The notes: generated by a model from the letters alone, not told the origin. Positions 1 to 5,982 are shown, numbered from the stretch's first letter. The stretch is DNA of 6,049 bases from an uncultured Eubacteriales bacterium (GCA_934500855.1 CAKSUH010000102.1:1-6049); one strand, 5' to 3'. Numbers and translations: made by a program.

Positions 1-12
1 TTCGGGGAGATG

Positions 13-75
13 AGGGAGGTTTGGAGGGGGAAGGACACCCTCCGAAAGGGGGTCCTTCCCCCTCCAAGGTCTTTC
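13..75 (-). repeat. Palindromic intergenic repeat, left copy
   Basis: This 63-base element lies downstream of the CPBP protease gene and reads in that gene's sense direction on the minus strand. Bases 21-36 pair perfectly with 52-67 (16 bp). After an A/G mismatch, 38-40 pair with 48-50 around a seven-base loop. On the minus strand it begins GAAAGACCTTGGAGG, has CTTTCGGAG at the loop and ends CCCTCCAAACCTCCCT. All three blocks recur identically in the copy at 5983-6046, while the stem between them differs. No run of T follows the hairpin on the minus strand, so it is not a classical intrinsic terminator. It could be a REP/MITE-like dispersed element or an mRNA 3'-end structure. The repeat identity and folding are read directly; the role is unknown. 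Confidence 0.85.
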
Positions 76-92
76 TCCCCCTCCAAGGCCTT
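58..92 (-). repeat. Tandem 16-base direct repeat beside the left palindrome
   Basis: Bases 58-73 and 77-92 are the same 16-mer, CCCCCTCCAAGGYCTT, with one difference (T at 70, C at 89). They are offset by 19 bases. The first unit is one arm and flank of the palindromic element at 13-75. The second is an extra half-copy between that element and the end of the CPBP gene. It may reflect slippage or a nested partial insertion of the repeat. Clear from sequence; meaning unknown. Confidence 0.7.
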
Positions 93-98
93 ACCCTC

Positions 99-1076
99 CT
101 ACACCAAAAACAGCGCGGCGAAAATGACAACGGCAAGCCAGACCGCAGGGTTCAGAAGCAGAATATCCGCCCACTGCGCCGCCGAGTAGGGTCCCTGCCA
201 ACGGCGGGGATGAAACCGACGAAGCAGATAAATCAAAGCAGGAACAAACGCAAGCACGGCAAGCCCGTAAACCGCGAGGTCGCCGAGATACATCAAGCCC
301 GCAACGGGATCCGCAAGCAGAACCTCGGGCGTCAGCTCCGCATCACCGATCCGCCGCAAAAGCAAAGTCGAGTAGACCGAGCCGAAAAAGTTGATTGCCA
401 TGTGCAGACCGATCCCATAACGCAGCCGCCCCGTGGAGCAGTAAACCGCGCCGAACACCAGACCGAGAAAAAACGCATAGAAGAACTGGCTGAAATTTCC
501 GTGCGACAGCCCGAAAATCGCCGCCGATATCAGAATCGCAGGCATATCGCCGTATTTGCGCAAACGGTCGATCAGAACCCGGCGGAAAAACAGCTCTTCG
601 GCAATCGGAGCAAGCAGGACCGTGCAAAGCGCCATCACGCCGAGCGGCACACTGTCCGCAAGCGTCTGAACGGGATTCCGGATCGGCTTGCCCGTGATCG
701 CGGAAATCACGGCATTGACGAGATTTCCCGCAAAGTTGCCGACCAGCAGGAATACCACCGCAACCGACACCACCGCCGCAAGCGTCAGACCGCTCATTTT
801 GCGGTTGTCGATCGGTTCGGGCGCAATGCGGCGCAGAATCAGCCACGCGGGAAGCATTCCGAACGCATACAGACACGCCGTGGATGCGAGCAGCTGAAAC
901 CACATCTTTTGAAGCAGATTCGGCGCAAGCAACGAAAAAATCAGGCTCACCGCGAATTGCGACAGCATCGAACCGACAAAAACGGAGCCGACTCCCAGCG
1001 CAAAAATCGCCACGCGGCGCTTCTCCGCTCCCGTCCCAACCGGCGGCGTCGGCTCCCAATGGAATTGATAGGTCAT
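99..1076 (-). CDS. CPBP-family intramembrane metalloprotease (CAAX/Abi type)
   Basis: This is a 325-residue polytopic membrane protein of the CPBP (CAAX protease and bacteriocin-processing, or Abi) family. These are intramembrane glutamate/histidine metalloproteases that cleave prenylated or small peptide substrates, and some give bacteriocin immunity. Hydrophobic segments lie near residues 22-52, 58-82, 97-120, 143-163, 178-215, 222-240, 262-287 and 305-325. The three family motifs are present in order: EExxxR (E160, E161, R165), FxxxH (F188, H192) and HxxxN (H225, N229). The enzyme therefore looks catalytically intact. The ATG at 1076 follows a strong AAGGAGG site at 1084-1090 with seven bases between them. 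The gene lies 60 bases after the YlbF-family gene on the same strand with no promoter visible in the gap, so it is probably the last gene of the miaB operon. Its substrate cannot be told from sequence. Confidence 0.9.
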   Translation of the reverse strand: MTYQFHWEPTPPVGTGAEKRRVAIFALGVGSVFVGSMLSQFAVSLIFSLLAPNLLQKMWFQLLASTACLYAFGMLPAWLILRRIAPEPIDNRKMSGLTLAAVVSVAVVFLLVGNFAGNLVNAVISAITGKPIRNPVQTLADSVPLGVMALCTVLLAPIAEELFFRRVLIDRLRKYGDMPAILISAAIFGLSHGNFSQFFYAFFLGLVFGAVYCSTGRLRYGIGLHMAINFFGSVYSTLLLRRIGDAELTPEVLLADPVAGLMYLGDLAVYGLAVLAFVPALIYLLRRFHPRRWQGPYSAAQWADILLLNPAVWLAVVIFAALFLV

Positions 1077-1083
1077 GTGTGGT

Positions 1084-1090
1084 CCTCCTT
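1084..1090 (-). promoter_or_regulatory. Strong ribosome binding site of the CPBP gene
   Basis: AAGGAGG on the minus strand, seven bases before the ATG at 1076. It is a near-perfect match to the 16S anti-Shine-Dalgarno sequence and fixes the start. It begins six bases after the hairpin at 1097-1121, so that structure could influence ribosome access. Confidence 0.85.
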
Positions 1091-1096
1091 TTTACG

Positions 1097-1121
1097 GACC
1101 TCGGGGGAATCCCCCAAGGTC
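1097..1121 (-). repeat. Intergenic hairpin, possibly a reduced relative of the end repeats
   Basis: On the minus strand GACCTTGGGGG (1121-1111) and CCCCCGAGGTC (1107-1097) form an 11-bp stem with one G-U pair and a three-base ATT loop. It lies in the 60-base gap between the YlbF-family gene and the CPBP gene. Its 5' side reads AAGACCTTGG, matching the start of the 63/64-base repeats at the two window ends, but the conserved 3' flank and the TTTCGG loop are missing. A further CCTTGGA lies just upstream on the minus strand (about 1128-1134). The sequence after it is CGTAAAAAGG, with no T-run, so termination is unlikely. It may be a processing or stabilising structure, or a decayed repeat copy. 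Confidence 0.55.
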
Positions 1122-1136
1122 TTAAGTTCCAAGGGC

Positions 1137-1547
1137 TTAATGACACCCGCCGCAGGTCGAACAGTCGTGCGTGCAGGAGGAGGGCGCCTCACCCGTAATT
1201 TCGTACATGATCGTCTGATTGACGCGGTTCATCAGATCGTTTACCGCCTGCTGCGCCTTGTTCAGTTCGGCAAACGCGGGATGCTCGTTGATCAGCCTGT
1301 AAAGCACATCGATCCGCTCGCGGATCATCGCAAGCAGATGCGTGTCCTGCTCGGATTTCGCCATCTCGCTCTGCATCGCCTTCTGCTGAACCTCGTATTC
1401 GGTCAGGTAGGACTTCAGCTGCGGATCCGCATCGTATGCAGCCTTTGCCGCATCGAACGCAACCAGCCGTTCGTCTGCCTTCAGTGCGCGTCCCAACTGC
1501 GCCGCGAGTTCAAAAACATTCTCTTTTTTGGTTTCCGTTTCTGCCAT
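1137..1547 (-). CDS. YlbF/YmcA-family protein with C-terminal four-cysteine cluster
   Basis: A 136-residue, largely helical soluble protein of the YlbF/YmcA (com_ylbF) family. In Bacillus subtilis, YlbF, YmcA and YaaT form a complex carrying Fe-S clusters that modulates RNase Y-dependent mRNA processing and affects sporulation, competence and biofilm formation. The family helices span about residues 10-115 (for example VFELAAQLGRAL and YEVQQKAMQSEMAK). The tail ends CTHDCSTCGGCH, with cysteines at 125, 129, 132 and 135 (C-x3-C-x2-C-x2-C), which could ligand a metal or Fe-S cluster. The ATG at 1547 is preceded by GGAG at 1556-1559 and starts 19 bases after the miaB stop, so the two are surely cotranscribed. 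The open frame runs further upstream into miaB, but no good start lies there. The synteny favours YmcA over YlbF; the exact paralogue is uncertain, so no symbol is given. Confidence 0.88.
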   Translation of the reverse strand: MAETETKKENVFELAAQLGRALKADERLVAFDAAKAAYDADPQLKSYLTEYEVQQKAMQSEMAKSEQDTHLLAMIRERIDVLYRLINEHPAFAELNKAQQAVNDLMNRVNQTIMYEITGEAPSSCTHDCSTCGGCH

Positions 1548-1566
1548 GATTCTTTCTCCGTTTCGG

Positions 1567-2994
1567 TTATGTTGATTGTTTCGTGCCGTAAAGCGAGTAT
1601 GCGTCGGCGCGGTCAATCCGCACATCGACAAAGCGCCCCGTGTCGGCGGGGTCCCCCGCGAAAAAGACGATTTTGTAGCCGTCGGTCCGCCCGCTGTAAA
1701 GCGAGGGATCGTTCCGGCTCGCGCCGTCGCACAGAACCCGCCGCACCTGCCCGACCTCGGCGGCGTTCTTCTCCGCGCCGATTTCGTTCTGGAGCGCCAG
1801 CAGGCGGTCGAACCGCTCGCCCTGCACCTCGCGCGGGATTTGGTCGGGCATCTCTGCCGCAGGCGTTCCCTTGCGCGGGGAGTAGATGAACGAATAGAGC
1901 ATATCGAACCGCACGCGGCGGAGCATCTCCAGCGTCCCCGCAAAGTCCTCTTCGGTCTCGCCCGGGAAACCGACGATGATGTCCGAAGTCAGCGTGATAT
2001 CGGGAATTTTTTCGCGCAGGCAGTCGACGGTTGCAAGATACTGCGCCGTGTCGTAGTGGCGGTTCATCCGCTTCAGGATGCGGTCGCTTCCCGACTGCAT
2101 CGGCAGGTGGAACTGATGCGCCACATGGCGCGACGACGCCATCACATCAATCAGCTTGCGGCTTGCGTCCTTCGGGTGACTGGTCATGAACCGGAGCACA
2201 TAGTCCCCGTCAATCCGATCCAGTTCCGCCAGCAGGTCGGCAAAATCGTAGCCGATGCCCAGATCCTTGCCGTAGGAGTTGACATTCTGCCCGAGCAGGG
2301 TAATCTCGCGGTAGCCTTTCTCCACCAGCCCGCGCACTTCATCGCAGACCGCTTCGGGAGTTCTGCTCCGCTCCCGCCCGCGCACATACGGCACGATGCA
2401 ATAGGTGCAGAAGTTGTTGCACCCGTACATGATCGAAACCCACGCGCGGTAGTTGCTCTCGCGCTCGATCGGCAACCCCTCGGCAACGGCGTTCTTTTCC
2501 TCCTCGGGGCAGAAGCGCCGCTTGCCGCCTCTCAACCGCTCGGCAACGAATTCGGGGAAGCGGTGAACGGACGCGGTCCCGAACACGATGTCGACATACG
2601 GGTAGCTTTTCTTCAGCTGTTCGCAACGGTGCGCCTGCGCGGTCATGCACCCGCAGACCGCAATGACGAGGTTCGGGTTCTTCTCTTTGAGGTGTTTATA
2701 CTGCCCGACAATGGACAGCGCGCGCTTCTCGGCGTGCTCGCGGATGGCGCAGGTGTTGACCGCGATGAGATCCGCGTCATCGGCTCGGTCGGTCAGATCG
2801 TAGCCCATGCGCTTTGAAAGACCGCGCAGTTTTTCGCTGTCCGCCTCGTTCTGCTGACAGCCGAAGGTCAGGACAAACGCCCGCCGCCGTCTGCCGTCCG
2901 CCCGTGCGTCGGCATCGTTTTTCGCCCGTATCTCCTCAATATATCGCTCCTGCGCCGCGATTTCCGCGGCGGGAAGTATGGTTTGGTTCTTCAT
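1567..2994 (-). CDS. miaB: tRNA-2-methylthio-N6-isopentenyladenosine37 synthase MiaB
   Basis: A 475-residue radical-SAM methylthiotransferase that converts i6A37 to ms2i6A37 in tRNAs reading UNN codons, using two [4Fe-4S] clusters. The N-terminal MTTase domain (about 37-155) carries the auxiliary-cluster cysteines C46 (GCQQNEAD), C82 (NTCAIREHAEKRA) and C116 (CGCMTAQ). The radical-SAM domain (about 180-410) has CxxxCxxC at C192, C196 and C199 within GCNNFCTYCIVP, followed by LLGQNVNSYG and FPGETEEDF. A C-terminal TRAM domain spans about 412-472. The GCQQNE, NTCAIREHA and IVPYVRGRERSR signatures point to MiaB over MtaB or RimO. The frame extends 14 codons upstream to a TTG at 3036, but the promoter at 3051-3079 would start RNA only about eight bases before it. 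The ATG at 2994 has an SD-like GGAGAGGA and a sensible leader, so I chose it. First gene of an apparent operon with the YlbF/YmcA-family gene. Confidence 0.96.
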   Translation of the reverse strand: MKNQTILPAAEIAAQERYIEEIRAKNDADARADGRRRRAFVLTFGCQQNEADSEKLRGLSKRMGYDLTDRADDADLIAVNTCAIREHAEKRALSIVGQYKHLKEKNPNLVIAVCGCMTAQAHRCEQLKKSYPYVDIVFGTASVHRFPEFVAERLRGGKRRFCPEEEKNAVAEGLPIERESNYRAWVSIMYGCNNFCTYCIVPYVRGRERSRTPEAVCDEVRGLVEKGYREITLLGQNVNSYGKDLGIGYDFADLLAELDRIDGDYVLRFMTSHPKDASRKLIDVMASSRHVAHQFHLPMQSGSDRILKRMNRHYDTAQYLATVDCLREKIPDITLTSDIIVGFPGETEEDFAGTLEMLRRVRFDMLYSFIYSPRKGTPAAEMPDQIPREVQGERFDRLLALQNEIGAEKNAAEVGQVRRVLCDGASRNDPSLYSGRTDGYKIVFFAGDPADTGRFVDVRIDRADAYSLYGTKQST

Positions 2995-3004
2995 TCGTTC
3001 GGTT

Positions 3005-3012
3005 TCCTCTCC
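3005..3012 (-). promoter_or_regulatory. Ribosome binding site deciding the miaB start
   Basis: GGAGAGGA on the minus strand, with AGGA ending ten bases before the ATG at 2994. Together with the promoter at 3051-3079 it supports the 475-residue form of MiaB over the longer TTG-initiated reading. Confidence 0.7.
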
Positions 3013-3050
3013 GAGATCTTTCACAGCTCGTTTCAACTGCTACAACTGAT

Positions 3051-3079
3051 ATTATACAACACCGATACCGAAAAGTCAA
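3051..3079 (-). promoter_or_regulatory. Sigma-A type promoter of the miaB operon
   Basis: On the minus strand TTGACT (3079-3074) is separated by exactly 17 bases from TATAAT (3056-3051). This is an almost perfect housekeeping promoter. Transcription should begin near 3044, giving a leader of about 50 bases to the miaB ATG. No operator is obvious around it. Confidence 0.9.
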
Positions 3080-3089
3080 GACTTTCCGT

Positions 3090-3229
3090 TTTTCCACAGG
3101 CGCAAATCATCCCGTTTTTTCTTCTTTTTCCGCGATTTTGCTCCGAAAACAGCAAAAAGCGGTGCTCCTGCCGGAGTTTTCCACCGCTTTTTTGCTTTTC
3201 CCACACACTTTTCCACAACCTGTGGAAAA
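3090..3229. other. Cluster of DnaA-box-like TTTTCCACA sites
   Basis: TTTTCCACA occurs exactly at 3090-3098 (+), 3209-3217 (+) and 3221-3229 (-), with a near match TTTTCCACC at 3177-3185 (+) and TTTTCCCACA at 3196-3205 (+). Each exact copy differs at one base from the DnaA box TTATCCACA. The last two exact copies form a perfect inverted pair with a three-base spacer. The stretch is AT-rich, but no dnaA, dnaN or rpmH gene is present, and T-rich sequence near a terminator could produce such matches by chance. Sites are seen; function is speculative. Confidence 0.3.
3152..3195 (-). terminator. Intrinsic terminator after the PAP2 gene
   Basis: On the minus strand GCAAAAAAGCGGTG (3195-3182) pairs with CACCGCTTTTTGC (3164-3152), 13 bp with one bulged A. 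Inside the loop CTCC and GGAG can form a smaller hairpin. The 3' arm ends CTTTTTGC and is followed by TGTTTT, a typical terminator tail. It lies about 95 bases past the PAP2 stop and upstream of the miaB promoter, so it separates the two minus-strand transcription units. The rest of 2995-3290 holds no gene I can support. Confidence 0.75.
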
Positions 3230-3290
3230 AGTTTTGAGAGGGGTAAAGGGATGCCCTCGGAAAGACGGCGACCGGGCGCCCCGCCACTTT

Positions 3291-4031
3291 TCAGGCGCGT
3301 CCGCCGTCTCCGGCGCCATCCCCGCTTCGCCCGCACGCCCACCGGGGATAAAGGATAAACTGAACAACATAGCAGAAGAGCGCGATGACGAGCGCCGCAA
3401 GAATATCGATGACCGAATGCTGTCGCAGGAAAAGCGTGGAAAGGCTGATCAGGACGGTCAGAATCCAGAACGCGGTCTGCCACCGCCAACCCGCGAAAAT
3501 ACGGCTCTTCATTGCCGCAAACTGCACGCAAAACGCGCCGAGGACATGAATCGACGGACAGACATTCGTATTCGTATCGAAATTGTAGAGCCTGCGCACA
3601 ATCTCCACCATAAAGTTATCGCGTGCAAAATCCGCCGGGCGAAGTTCCTGCTTGTTCGGAAACACCAGAAAGACGATGATTCCGACGGTATAGGTAATCA
3701 TCACCGACCACATGAAATGACGGAACGCCTCCGGCTCCCACAAAAACCAGATCAGCCCGGGGACGATGAGAAACACGAACCAGAAATAGTACGGAAACAC
3801 GAACCATTCGCAGAACGGGATCAGCTCATCAAGCGGACACCACACGGCGGTATAATGAATCTCGAAAAAGAGCGGAAAAATGCGTTCCACGCCAAGAAAC
3901 ATCAACCCGTAAATCGCCCAATAGAGCAGCAGGAAGATGTGGCGGTAGCGCTTCTGCCGCACCGTGGAGGGGCGCAGATCGCGGTAATAGTCGACAACGG
4001 GCACAAACAGACGCTTGATTTTCTCTTTCAT
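3291..4031 (-). CDS. PAP2-superfamily membrane phosphatase (lipid phosphatase-like)
   Basis: A 246-residue multi-spanning membrane protein of the PAP2 (type 2 phosphatidic acid phosphatase) superfamily, which dephosphorylates lipid phosphates such as phosphatidate or undecaprenyl pyrophosphate; some relatives make inositol phospholipids. Hydrophobic segments lie near residues 31-55, 76-98, 106-125, 158-175, 186-203 and 206-228. Motif C2 is CPSIH with H162. Motif C3 is S198 to H205 and D209, with the nucleophilic His and its Asp present but Thr199 in place of the usual Arg. Motif C1 is reduced to K127-x3-R131-P132. These departures resemble a clade of clostridial PAP2 proteins, and I expect it to be active. 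The last dozen residues are Gly/Asp/Arg-rich and probably unstructured. The ATG at 4031 has a modest AAGG site about ten bases upstream. The gene has its own promoter and terminator and is divergent from the acyl-CoA ligase gene. Natural substrate unknown. Confidence 0.85.
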   Translation of the reverse strand: MKEKIKRLFVPVVDYYRDLRPSTVRQKRYRHIFLLLYWAIYGLMFLGVERIFPLFFEIHYTAVWCPLDELIPFCEWFVFPYYFWFVFLIVPGLIWFLWEPEAFRHFMWSVMITYTVGIIVFLVFPNKQELRPADFARDNFMVEIVRRLYNFDTNTNVCPSIHVLGAFCVQFAAMKSRIFAGWRWQTAFWILTVLISLSTLFLRQHSVIDILAALVIALFCYVVQFILYPRWACGRSGDGAGDGGRA

Positions 4032-4061
4032 TTTTTTCCAACCTTTTCTGCAAGTTCTATT

Positions 4062-4090
4062 ATTATAGCATATCGGATCGGAAAATGCAA
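4062..4090 (-). promoter_or_regulatory. Extended -10 promoter of the PAP2 gene
   Basis: On the minus strand TATAAT (4067-4062) is preceded by TGC, an extended -10 element. A weak -35, TTGCAT (4090-4085), lies 17 bases upstream. Transcription should start near 4055, leaving a short leader before the ATG at 4031. The strong -10 compensates for the poor -35. Confidence 0.75.
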
Positions 4091-4145
4091 CGGTTTCGCA
4101 ATTTCTTTACAAAAATACACCTGTCGGAAAGCCTGCCGCCTCCGA

Positions 4146-4164
4146 ATGTGACGGATATGTGACG
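4146..4164 (+). promoter_or_regulatory. Direct repeat ATGTGACG, candidate operator
   Basis: ATGTGACG occurs exactly at 4146-4153 and 4157-4164, offset by 11 bases, about one helical turn. It sits between the two divergent promoters, some 56 bases upstream of the PAP2 -35 and 58 upstream of the ligase -35. Such spacing suits a dimeric or tandem-binding regulator acting on both genes. I cannot name the regulator. Around it, CTGTCG (4121-4126) and CGACAG (4189-4194) form a loose inverted repeat. I see no gene in the 4032-4294 gap. Confidence 0.4.
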
Positions 4165-4221
4165 CTTTCCCCCTCTTTTTCCGAAATTCGACAGTCGCGG
4201 TTGCTTTTATCGTGAAATCTA

Positions 4222-4250
4222 TTGCTTTTCGCCGCCGTTTGTGGTATAAT
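4222..4250 (+). promoter_or_regulatory. Extended -10 promoter of the acyl-CoA ligase gene
   Basis: TTGCTT (4222-4227) and TATAAT (4245-4250) are 17 bases apart, with TGG just before the -10 (extended -10). Transcription should start near 4257. The architecture mirrors the divergent PAP2 promoter: weak TTGC-type -35, 17-base spacer, TGn-TATAAT. Confidence 0.85.
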
Positions 4251-4263
4251 ATCCCTCGTAACA

Positions 4264-4278
4264 CGGTTCTTCAAACCG
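4264..4278 (+). other. Small stem-loop at the 5' end of the ligase mRNA
   Basis: CGGTT (4264-4268) pairs with AACCG (4274-4278) around loop CTTCA. It would lie within about ten bases of the predicted RNA 5' end and abuts the ribosome binding region GAAAGGTGG (4279-4287) of the ligase gene. It could protect the RNA end or tune translation. The stem is short, so this is tentative. Confidence 0.35.
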
Positions 4279-4294
4279 GAAAGGTGGTTTTTTG

Positions 4295-5980
4295 ATGGCT
4301 AACTATCGGAATTATGAGGTTCCGTCCTACGGAACACTGAAAGAAATGCTCGCCGCAAGCACGGAAAAATTCGCGGATCGTCCCGCCTTCAAGGAAAAAA
4401 CGGACGGCGTATGGCGCGAAACAACCTACCGCGTGTACGGCGACGATGTCAATGCGCTCGGCACCGAGCTTCTCGCGCGCGGCTTCGGCGGCAAGCGGAT
4501 TATTGTTACGGGAACAAACAGCTACGCGTGGGTTGTAACCTACATGGCAGTTATCTGCGGCGTCGGCGTCATTGTCCCCGTGGACAAGGAGATTCCCGCG
4601 GAGGAGCTGGCAAACATCGCGCGGATAAGCGAGGCGGCGCTGGTGGTTTACGGTCCCAAATGCGCGGAGAAGGTTGAGAACGCAGACCTCTCCGCAGAGC
4701 GCTGTAGCTTTGCAAAACTCTCGGAACTGATCCGTTCGGGCAGACGGCGGCTTGCCGACGGGGACCGCTCCTATCTCGACGCGCAGATCGACCCCAATGT
4801 TATGAGCGCACTCATTTTCACCTCGGGCACAACCGGCGTTTCCAAGGGCGTCATGCTCTCGCACCGCAACCTTTGCACCGACATTTACGAAGCGCGGCAG
4901 ATGCTGTTCTGCGGTCCGAAGGATGTCTGCCTGTCGGTTCTCCCCCTGCACCATGTTTACGAATGCACCGTCGGCTTCCTTGCGCAGCTCTGGAGCGGCA
5001 GTTCGGTTGCGTTTTCCGAGGGCGTGCGCTACATTTCCCGCAATATGCAGGAGGTCCACCCGACCATCGTGCTCTGCGTCCCGCTTCTTCTGGAAACGCT
5101 TTACAACAAGCTGTGGCTGAACATCCGCAAGAACGGTCTGGAAGGCAAGGTCCGGGCGATGATAAAAGCGACCAACGCAATCCCCGGCGAGCGGGCGCGG
5201 ATGATGGCAAAAAAGAGCGTTTTCCGCGCGATTCACAAGAACTTCGGCGGCAAGTTGCGGATTATGGCTTCGGGCGGCGCCTCGGTGGACCCGGAAATCC
5301 TGCACGGCCTGCGCGACCTCGGACTTCTGGCGGTACAGGGCTACGGTCTGACCGAATGCTCGCCGATTGCGGCGGTCAACCGCGACACCTACTATCGGGA
5401 CAGCTCGGCGGGTCTTGCGACGCCGAATATCCTGCTTGATATTTACGATGTTCAGGACGACGGTACGGGCGAGATCCGCGTTCGCGGCGACAATGTGATG
5501 CTTGGCTACTACGGAATGCCCGAGCTGACGGCGGAGGTAATCCGCGACGGCTGGTTTTATACGGGCGATCTCGGGTATCTCGACGCGGACGGCTTCCTGC
5601 ACATCACCGGACGGAAAAAGAATGTGATCGTCACCGCGAACGGAAAGAATGTTTTCCCGGAGGAACTGGAAACCTACCTTTGCCGTTCTCCGTTCGTCGC
5701 GGAGGCGGTTGTGGTCGGAATCCCGAACGAAAAGAAAAAAGACCTTGATGTGGTCGCGCTGATCTACCCCGACGCCGCGCATTTTGCCGAGGTTTACGGT
5801 AAGGAATATACGCCGGAGCAGATCCGCTCGGAGCTTTCCCGCGCGGTGGACGAGGTGAACGGGTTGGTTCAGTCCTACAAGCGGATCGTCCGGTTCGTCC
5901 CCGTCGAAACCGAATTCCCCAAAAATTCCTCCCGCAAAATCAAGCGCATGGGCTTGGAGAAGCTGGCAACGGAGGAGTAG
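4295..5980 (+). CDS. AMP-forming acyl-CoA ligase, FadD-like (long-chain fatty acid type)
   Basis: A 561-residue ANL-superfamily enzyme that activates a carboxylic acid, probably a medium- or long-chain fatty acid, to acyl-AMP and then acyl-CoA; likely cytosolic or membrane-peripheral. Core motifs appear in order: the phosphate-binding loop TSGTTGVSKG (176-185), GYGLTE (349-354), YTGDLG (422-427), and the FadD-type signature ITGRKK with R440, running into NGKNVFPEELE. The C-terminal catalytic lysine of the adenylation half-reaction is most likely K548 in NSSRKIKR, where the residue before it is Arg instead of the common Gly. The length is typical of FadD proteins. The ATG at 4295 follows AAAGGTGG at 4280-4287 with seven bases between, better than the TTG one codon earlier. 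It is monocistronic as far as visible, divergent from the PAP2 gene, and followed by a palindromic repeat. The acid substrate, and whether it serves lipid synthesis or breakdown, cannot be told. Confidence 0.92.
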   Translation: MANYRNYEVPSYGTLKEMLAASTEKFADRPAFKEKTDGVWRETTYRVYGDDVNALGTELLARGFGGKRIIVTGTNSYAWVVTYMAVICGVGVIVPVDKEIPAEELANIARISEAALVVYGPKCAEKVENADLSAERCSFAKLSELIRSGRRRLADGDRSYLDAQIDPNVMSALIFTSGTTGVSKGVMLSHRNLCTDIYEARQMLFCGPKDVCLSVLPLHHVYECTVGFLAQLWSGSSVAFSEGVRYISRNMQEVHPTIVLCVPLLLETLYNKLWLNIRKNGLEGKVRAMIKATNAIPGERARMMAKKSVFRAIHKNFGGKLRIMASGGASVDPEILHGLRDLGLLAVQGYGLTECSPIAAVNRDTYYRDSSAGLATPNILLDIYDVQDDGTGEIRVRGDNVMLGYYGMPELTAEVIRDGWFYTGDLGYLDADGFLHITGRKKNVIVTANGKNVFPEELETYLCRSPFVAEAVVVGIPNEKKKDLDVVALIYPDAAHFAEVYGKEYTPEQIRSELSRAVDEVNGLVQSYKRIVRFVPVETEFPKNSSRKIKRMGLEKLATEE

Positions 5981-5982
5981 GG

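Noticed and set aside
21..1889. A 622-codon open frame on the plus strand
   Set aside because: It lies antisense across the CPBP, YlbF-family and miaB genes, and its translation is Arg/Gln/His-rich with no recognisable domain. It starts inside the palindromic repeat. It is best explained by codon bias of the GC-rich genes on the other strand.
2995..3036. A 14-residue N-terminal extension of MiaB starting at TTG 3036
   Set aside because: The promoter would leave only about eight bases of leader before this TTG, with no ribosome binding site. The ATG at 2994 has an SD-like sequence, and the extension adds no conserved motif.
2814..4151. A 445-codon plus-strand frame across the PAP2 gene and its flanks
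   Set aside because: It crosses an intrinsic terminator and two promoters, and is antisense to a PAP2 gene with clear motifs. The translation is Arg/Lys/His-rich with no family resemblance.
4028..4264. A 78-codon minus-strand frame in the divergent control region
   Set aside because: It would run over both promoters, its start lies inside the ligase 5' leader, and its product is highly basic with no recognisable family.
4271..5782. A 503-codon open frame on the minus strand opposite the acyl-CoA ligase
   Set aside because: The ligase on the plus strand has all family motifs, a good ribosome binding site and a promoter. The antisense frame has a low-complexity, basic translation and no family signal.
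5933..5944. Gly-to-Arg change before the catalytic lysine of the acyl-CoA ligase (RKIKR)
   Set aside because: The lysine is present and RKIKR-type endings occur in other AMP-forming ligases as far as I recall, so this looks like family variation and not loss of function.
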